64,000 bases of DNA from Ekhidna sp051379705 (GTDB lineage: Bacteria > Bacteroidota > Bacteroidia > Cytophagales > Cyclobacteriaceae), in contig NZ_CP179868.1 of NCBI RefSeq assembly GCF_051379705.1, forward strand, positions 930,001 through 994,000, read 5' to 3'. Below, in pieces: positions 60,165-64,000 of this stretch. The notes under the pieces are model-generated. The model was not told where the DNA came from and ran no database searches. It saw only the letters and a program-made list of their open reading frames with translations. The first letter of the stretch is position 1. Every line of letters starts with the position of its first letter. A program made the translations under genes and the position numbers.

Positions 60165-61953
60165 TTCCTGTCCGATCGATCACCACATACCCAAGCTCAT
60201 CCGAATCAAGCGGCAATTGCTCCTCAGGGTATAGAAATATGGTTAGCTCCTGGGTGAGATCATCAAACTTGAAGTCTACCGGCTTTTTGTCTATTGAAAC
60301 TACTGTTCCCCAGTTTAGCCTGCCATCCGGAGTATAGCTCACCACTACAAAGTTGTTTTCCTGAGCAGAGGAATTGTAGATGTAAAAACTTTCTGAACCT
60401 GCTATGGTTGGAATTGAATCACTTTCATAGTTTACCCCATTGGTTCCTGGCAGGTCGAACTCGAGTTTCCACTTGGATACTCGATCCGGGCCAAAAGAAG
60501 CTACAAACCCCTTTTTAGAATTTAAGTCTGCACCATATGCTACAATTTCTTCTGCCGTCTTAATCGGCACATTCATAGTCATGAAGCCAGCTTCAGGCGT
60601 ATCCTGAATGAAAAGCGGATACAGCACTTCTTCATTTTCAGCATCCATGCCATAACGATTTTTTTGGGCCCAGAACTCTACAGAATTGCCTAACCACTCC
60701 ACATGTCTTCGAGACCATTTTTGCATATCCAGCACATATTTAGAAGCGGTCACATACTTCTGAAAGAAACTTTCGATGTAGTCAGTATATTTTTTCTTTG
60801 CCAACTCCAGATCATCTGTTGTAATTGACTCAACGAGAAGGTTCATTTCTTTCGCGTCTGCAAATGCGGTTTCATAGATCTCCAGCTGTGAACCAATTAA
60901 AGATGAATCCATTAAAGCGGGATTCAACTGTAAATCAATCTGCTTCATAATTTTGGCTTCATACATTTCTACTTTGAGCAGCTTTTCCGCCGTAGACTCT
61001 GCATCATACTTTTCAAATTGCTGCTTTAGGTTTGCAGGAAAATCTCCAATTTCAGCGTTCTGACTATTCTTTACTTTGGCCTTCTTAGCTCTAATTTCAT
61101 CTGAAAAATTGGTGATCATGGTTTTGAAAAGCGCCACACCTCCAAGAATTTCAGATCTGGCGGCACTTGCCCAAATCTCAAAATTCCAAATCTCAATGGT
61201 CCCTGATCTTATATTAGATGCAGTCATTCCATCTACGCCATATTGTTCAATACTTTTCAACGTAGGTTCCTGGCTGTATTTTTCTGAACCGAGCTTCACA
61301 GCCAATTCCTTTACACCATTCGCATTTTCAACACCGAGCCTTCCATTTGTTTCAATTTCTGAAAGTGCGGTTTGCACACTTTCGTCCGCTCCAATCAATA
61401 AATTGCTCTGTACAGAAAATTGGGAAACTAACCCTTTATAGGCACTCATTGCTGAAGCTTGATTTTCTTCCACTTTCACAACTCTACGATGCATCTCCTT
61501 TACATCTGCAATCCGTGTCTCAATTGATTCTACCTTTTTTTCAATATCTAAATGGACATCTGAAACCTTGATGCCAAATTCACCGGTTCTAAGGTCTCTT
61601 CTAAAGAATGCTTGATAATATTCATCCTTCTTTTTCAACTCCTTCTCAGTGATTAATGTCTTTGATTTTTCAAAATAGAAGATTGCAGAGTCTCCAACTT
61701 GATAGACTTTGGATGAATCATCCACCACATCAAAGCTCAGAAACCTACTTTCTAGCCATAATGCCATTTGCAAATTAGCATTGGGCTCATCCTGATTTTT
61801 TTCATCTGACAGAAATTGAATGAGCTTGGGACCTCCTTCATCGTAATTTTTTGCGGCAAGAACGGGGAACAAATCTTTGTATTTGATCTTTTGTGCTTCT
61901 GCACTAATGAACACTAAAAGAAATAGAATCGTAGCTGTTGACTTAATTTTCAT
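60154..61953 (-). CDS. Exported protein of unknown function with helical core
   Basis: 599 residues with signal peptide (KSTATILFLLVFISAEAQ). Residues about 30-110 are TPR-like (NYDEGGPKLIQFLSDEKNQD, LWLESRFLSFDVVDDSSKVY). About 120-420 is mostly helical, with a coiled coil around 125-170 (IEKKVESIETRIADVKEMHR, VVKVEENQASAM) and segments ending in W-rich VWLGNSVEF/MQKWSRRHVEW around 430. The last 130 residues are beta-rich and end with ELGYVVIDRTGNAR. I do not recognise the family. The lipoprotein gene downstream overlaps it by 11 nt, which suggests a periplasmic complex anchored at a membrane. No sorting domain is present. Confidence 0.78.
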   Translation of the reverse strand: MKIKSTATILFLLVFISAEAQKIKYKDLFPVLAAKNYDEGGPKLIQFLSDEKNQDEPNANLQMALWLESRFLSFDVVDDSSKVYQVGDSAIFYFEKSKTLITEKELKKKDEYYQAFFRRDLRTGEFGIKVSDVHLDIEKKVESIETRIADVKEMHRRVVKVEENQASAMSAYKGLVSQFSVQSNLLIGADESVQTALSEIETNGRLGVENANGVKELAVKLGSEKYSQEPTLKSIEQYGVDGMTASNIRSGTIEIWNFEIWASAARSEILGGVALFKTMITNFSDEIRAKKAKVKNSQNAEIGDFPANLKQQFEKYDAESTAEKLLKVEMYEAKIMKQIDLQLNPALMDSSLIGSQLEIYETAFADAKEMNLLVESITTDDLELAKKKYTDYIESFFQKYVTASKYVLDMQKWSRRHVEWLGNSVEFWAQKNRYGMDAENEEVLYPLFIQDTPEAGFMTMNVPIKTAEEIVAYGADLNSKKGFVASFGPDRVSKWKLEFDLPGTNGVNYESDSIPTIAGSESFYIYNSSAQENNFVVVSYTPDGRLNWGTVVSIDKKPVDFKFDDLTQELTIFLYPEEQLPLDSDELGYVVIDRTGNAR

Positions 61954-62090
61954 CGCATGGGTGATGTTTATGAGAATGCTAATTTATAAAAATACTAAGT
62001 GAGATTATAAAAATAGGAAGAACGGCCTTAGCTGATCATAGGTGAATCATTTATTCAATTTGGGTGTATTAGTAAGATGAACCCCCAACG

Positions 62091-62666
62091 ATGAAGCAAA
62101 AAGTTAAAAAAGAACTTATCGAATGGATTGTCTTGATTACCGTTTTCGGTATCATTTACCTAACTGGCTGGCATACGGAAGTGATTGGCAGAGTACAGCA
62201 AGTTGTGTTAGCTACAGGGTTTATTACTCCTGAAATGCCAGAGGAAGAAAGAAAAGCATCTTATGATTTTTGGCTTGAAGATTTTGAAGGAAATCGAGTT
62301 CAGTTTGCCGAATTTGAAGGCGAAGTTGTTTTCTTGAATTTTTGGGCAACCTGGTGTCCTCCTTGTGTCGCAGAGATGCCAGATATTCATGATTTGTATG
62401 ACAAACAAAAAAATGATGTAAAATTCGTTATGATTTCACTCGATCAAGATGAAAGCAAAGCTCACGCCTTCATCAATCGGAAAGGGTTTGAATTTCCTGT
62501 GTACTTCTTAAGATCTGCTCTTCCCGGAACCTATAATACACGATCTATTCCGACGACTTACGTAATGAACAAAGAAGGTTTAATAAAAGTGGAGAACCAT
62601 GGCATGGCAAAATACGACACTGAATCCTTCAATGAATTATTGAAGGATCTATCGAAAGCTCAATAG
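62091..62666 (+). CDS. Membrane-anchored TlpA/ResA-like thioredoxin
   Basis: 191 residues. An N-terminal signal-anchor helix (WIVLITVFGIIYLTGW, about 11-26) leads to a periplasmic thioredoxin fold beginning near 60 (FWLEDFEGNRVQFAEFEGEV). The active site is NFWATWCPPCVAEMPDI (CPPC), and the cis-Pro loop RSIPTTYVMNKEG is near 152. It belongs to the AhpC/TSA-Redoxin branch and probably reduces periplasmic disulfides, for example during cytochrome c maturation; no cytochrome gene is near. Its 3' end overlaps the arginase-family gene on the opposite strand by 18 nt. Confidence 0.92.
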   Translation: MKQKVKKELIEWIVLITVFGIIYLTGWHTEVIGRVQQVVLATGFITPEMPEEERKASYDFWLEDFEGNRVQFAEFEGEVVFLNFWATWCPPCVAEMPDIHDLYDKQKNDVKFVMISLDQDESKAHAFINRKGFEFPVYFLRSALPGTYNTRSIPTTYVMNKEGLIKVENHGMAKYDTESFNELLKDLSKAQ

Positions 62667-63659
62667 CTCATTAGATACTCCGGTCAAGGTTGAAATTCTA
62701 TAGAGGATGCGAGCGGCTACATTGGCATCCCACGCATCATTTCCGGTTTCGCAGACATCAAACCCAATTATTTTCCGACCGGATCTTACCACTTGCTCCA
62801 TTAGATACGTTGCCTCATTAAACTGCAATCCACCAGCTACCGGCGTGCCAGTATTTGGACATAGTGATGGATCCATTCCATCCATATCAAAACTTACATA
62901 GACATGCTGAGGAAGGGTTGAAACAATTTCATCGACCTGCTTACTCCAAGCAAACCCTTGATTCTTTTTTGCGAAAATTTGTTCATCGTAAAAAACATGA
63001 ACTGGCTTCTCAGAATTACTAATGTAGTTCTCCTCTTCTTCACAAAAATCCCGAATTCCAACTTGCGTTAGTGACTTGACGCCTTTTTCATTCAAAGCAT
63101 TAAACATGATACTCGCATGCGAATAGTCAAACTTTTCGTAAGAGGATCTCAAATCCATATGTGCATCGATTTGAAGAATGCCGTAATCTCCTTTTTCACT
63201 CAAAGCGCTTATCAACCCTAACGGTGAAGAATGATCTCCACCTACAATACCAACAAGTTTATCAAGGTTCAATAAGGACAATGACAATTCTTTAATTCTA
63301 TCGTGTGTTTTGGAGCAGTATTCATTGATGAATTCAATTTGCTCGGACTCAGGTTTTTTTCCCGCTTCGAGTGCTTTGATCACAGTCGTAGCTCTGCCGC
63401 GGTGAATTTCGTTTTGACTAGCAACCACTATGCGGTCATACATTGCTATGGGTAATTCCCACGGACGTGCGATCGACAGAAGTGATAAATCTAGTTGTGA
63501 AGACTCTTCAAGAATGGTGTCCGGAGCTTTTGACGTTCCCTGGCCATATGATACGGTCACATCTAAATGAACCGGTATCAGTACGAGTTTAGCCTCTTCA
63601 AGATTGTAGGGCAAACCGAAAATGCTTCCTTTTTTACCTACGTCGCTGGGATTGTACAT
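62649..63659 (-). CDS. Arginase/agmatinase/formimidoylglutamase family hydrolase
   Basis: 336 residues. The binuclear manganese motifs are complete: GGDHSSPLG near 140, QIDAHMDLR near 164 (DAHxD) and YVSFDMDGMDPSLCPNTGTP near 255 (SxDxDxxDP). GTPVAGGLQFNEA replaces the GTPxPGG version. The family hydrolyses guanidino or formimino groups to release urea or formamide; arginase, agmatinase and HutG cannot be separated safely by eye, and no histidine-degradation genes are in view. Its ATG overlaps the stop of the SixA-like gene by one base (TAATG), so the two are translationally coupled. Confidence 0.93.
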   Translation of the reverse strand: MYNPSDVGKKGSIFGLPYNLEEAKLVLIPVHLDVTVSYGQGTSKAPDTILEESSQLDLSLLSIARPWELPIAMYDRIVVASQNEIHRGRATTVIKALEAGKKPESEQIEFINEYCSKTHDRIKELSLSLLNLDKLVGIVGGDHSSPLGLISALSEKGDYGILQIDAHMDLRSSYEKFDYSHASIMFNALNEKGVKSLTQVGIRDFCEEEENYISNSEKPVHVFYDEQIFAKKNQGFAWSKQVDEIVSTLPQHVYVSFDMDGMDPSLCPNTGTPVAGGLQFNEATYLMEQVVRSGRKIIGFDVCETGNDAWDANVAARILYRISTLTGVSNELLSFR

Positions 63660-64000
63660 TAATGATCAGGATGATAATAGCTTACGAAAATACCCGTGCC
63701 TTGTGATATTTCCTTCCATTTCAACTTTTCAATTTTAATGGTAACGACTCCAGAGGGTTCCATATTACCTATGATTGACCCTGAAAGGTACTCACCAAAA
63801 AAAGTGATGGTTGGATTGTGCCCAATGATCGCGATAGATTTAGTCTCATCAGAAATATCATTCAGGACTTCAAGCAATTCACGCACTGATGCGTTGTAAA
63901 TAATTTCCCGATAATCAATAATTCCTTCATTCATCCCAAGCTCTTCAACCAAATTCACCGCTGTTTCGGTCGTTCTTACAGATGAACTGCTTAAAATAAT
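63659..64000 (-). CDS. SixA-like histidine phosphatase, C-terminal part
   Basis: The frame is open to the window edge, giving 113 codons. The first visible residues are IILSSSSVRTTETAVNLVEE, the SSxxxRxxxTA segment of histidine-phosphatase (SixA/phosphoglycerate mutase-like) proteins. IAIIGHNPTITFFGEYLSG near the middle carries the second catalytic histidine (GHNP). The N-terminal RHG motif lies outside the window, and a GTG at 63958 is only an internal codon. SixA removes phosphate from histidine residues of phosphotransfer proteins; whether this protein does so is inference from family. It is coupled by a one-base overlap to the arginase-family gene. Confidence 0.85.
   Translation of the reverse strand: MILSSSSVRTTETAVNLVEELGMNEGIIDYREIIYNASVRELLEVLNDISDETKSIAIIGHNPTITFFGEYLSGSIIGNMEPSGVVTIKIEKLKWKEISQGTGIFVSYYHPDH

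Noticed and set aside
1..64000. tRNA, rRNA, tmRNA genes, or riboswitches
   Set aside because: No cloverleaf, rRNA-like or known riboswitch core was recognised in the intergenic regions; a covariance-model scan would be decisive.

Overview
The window looks like a chromosomal segment of a marine or soil-type Bacteroidota, most likely order Cytophagales. The evidence is direct or familial: three secreted proteins carry type IX secretion (T9SS) C-terminal sorting domains and one gene encodes the T9SS Plug protein; glutamine synthetase is the GSIII type; there are three 800-residue FtsX/MacB permeases of the Bacteroidota kind; a DUF3276 (PUR-like) protein is present; DnaE carries an N-terminal proofreading exonuclease; and several genes are preceded by TAnnTTTG boxes, the -7 element of Bacteroidota promoters, with no Shine-Dalgarno sequences. 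I see no rRNA, tRNA, transposase, integrase, CRISPR array or prophage.

Layout. 1-2255 (minus strand): start of a CBM9/DUF5916-type outer-membrane protein (cut by the window edge), a membrane-anchored protein with a beta-barrel-like C terminus, and the ECF sigma factor it overlaps (a probable sigma/anti-sigma pair). 2334-7674: Plug, YchF, DUF3276, DUF58, ferredoxin and acyl-CoA reductase, in alternating orientations. 7799-16575: both aconitases, acnB and acnA, on the plus strand, separated by an AT-rich accessory block. That block holds two distantly related abortive-infection-like proteins with a common C-terminal domain, a small protein between them, and an 870-bp gene-free tract of REP-like hairpins and a 21-bp minisatellite. 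16672-22972: exported proteins (lipoprotein, TolB-like propeller, M28 peptidase with PDZ, TPR/propeller protein, YCII protein, triple-repeat secreted protein). 23027-27999: tandem FtsX-type permeases. 28119-36119: dnaE, trxA, VOC protein, P-loop sulfotransferase-like plus class IV aminotransferase pair, secreted MBL hydrolase, cyclophilin. 36313-44072: T9SS protein, third permease, glnN, rsmE. 44073-59620: a 4127-residue T9SS-secreted repeat protein and a 992-residue relative with the same C-terminal cassette. 59745-64000: an unrecognised two-gene exported operon, a TlpA-like thioredoxin, an arginase-family hydrolase and a partial SixA-like phosphatase.

How it fits together: mostly housekeeping metabolism (TCA cycle, nitrogen assimilation, replication, redox) mixed with cell-envelope and secretion functions. 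Plug and the three sorting-domain proteins belong to the same T9SS route. Four convergent gene pairs end stop-to-stop with no nucleotide between them, which is unusual. The best candidate for something undescribed is the island between acnB and acnA (10696-13640).
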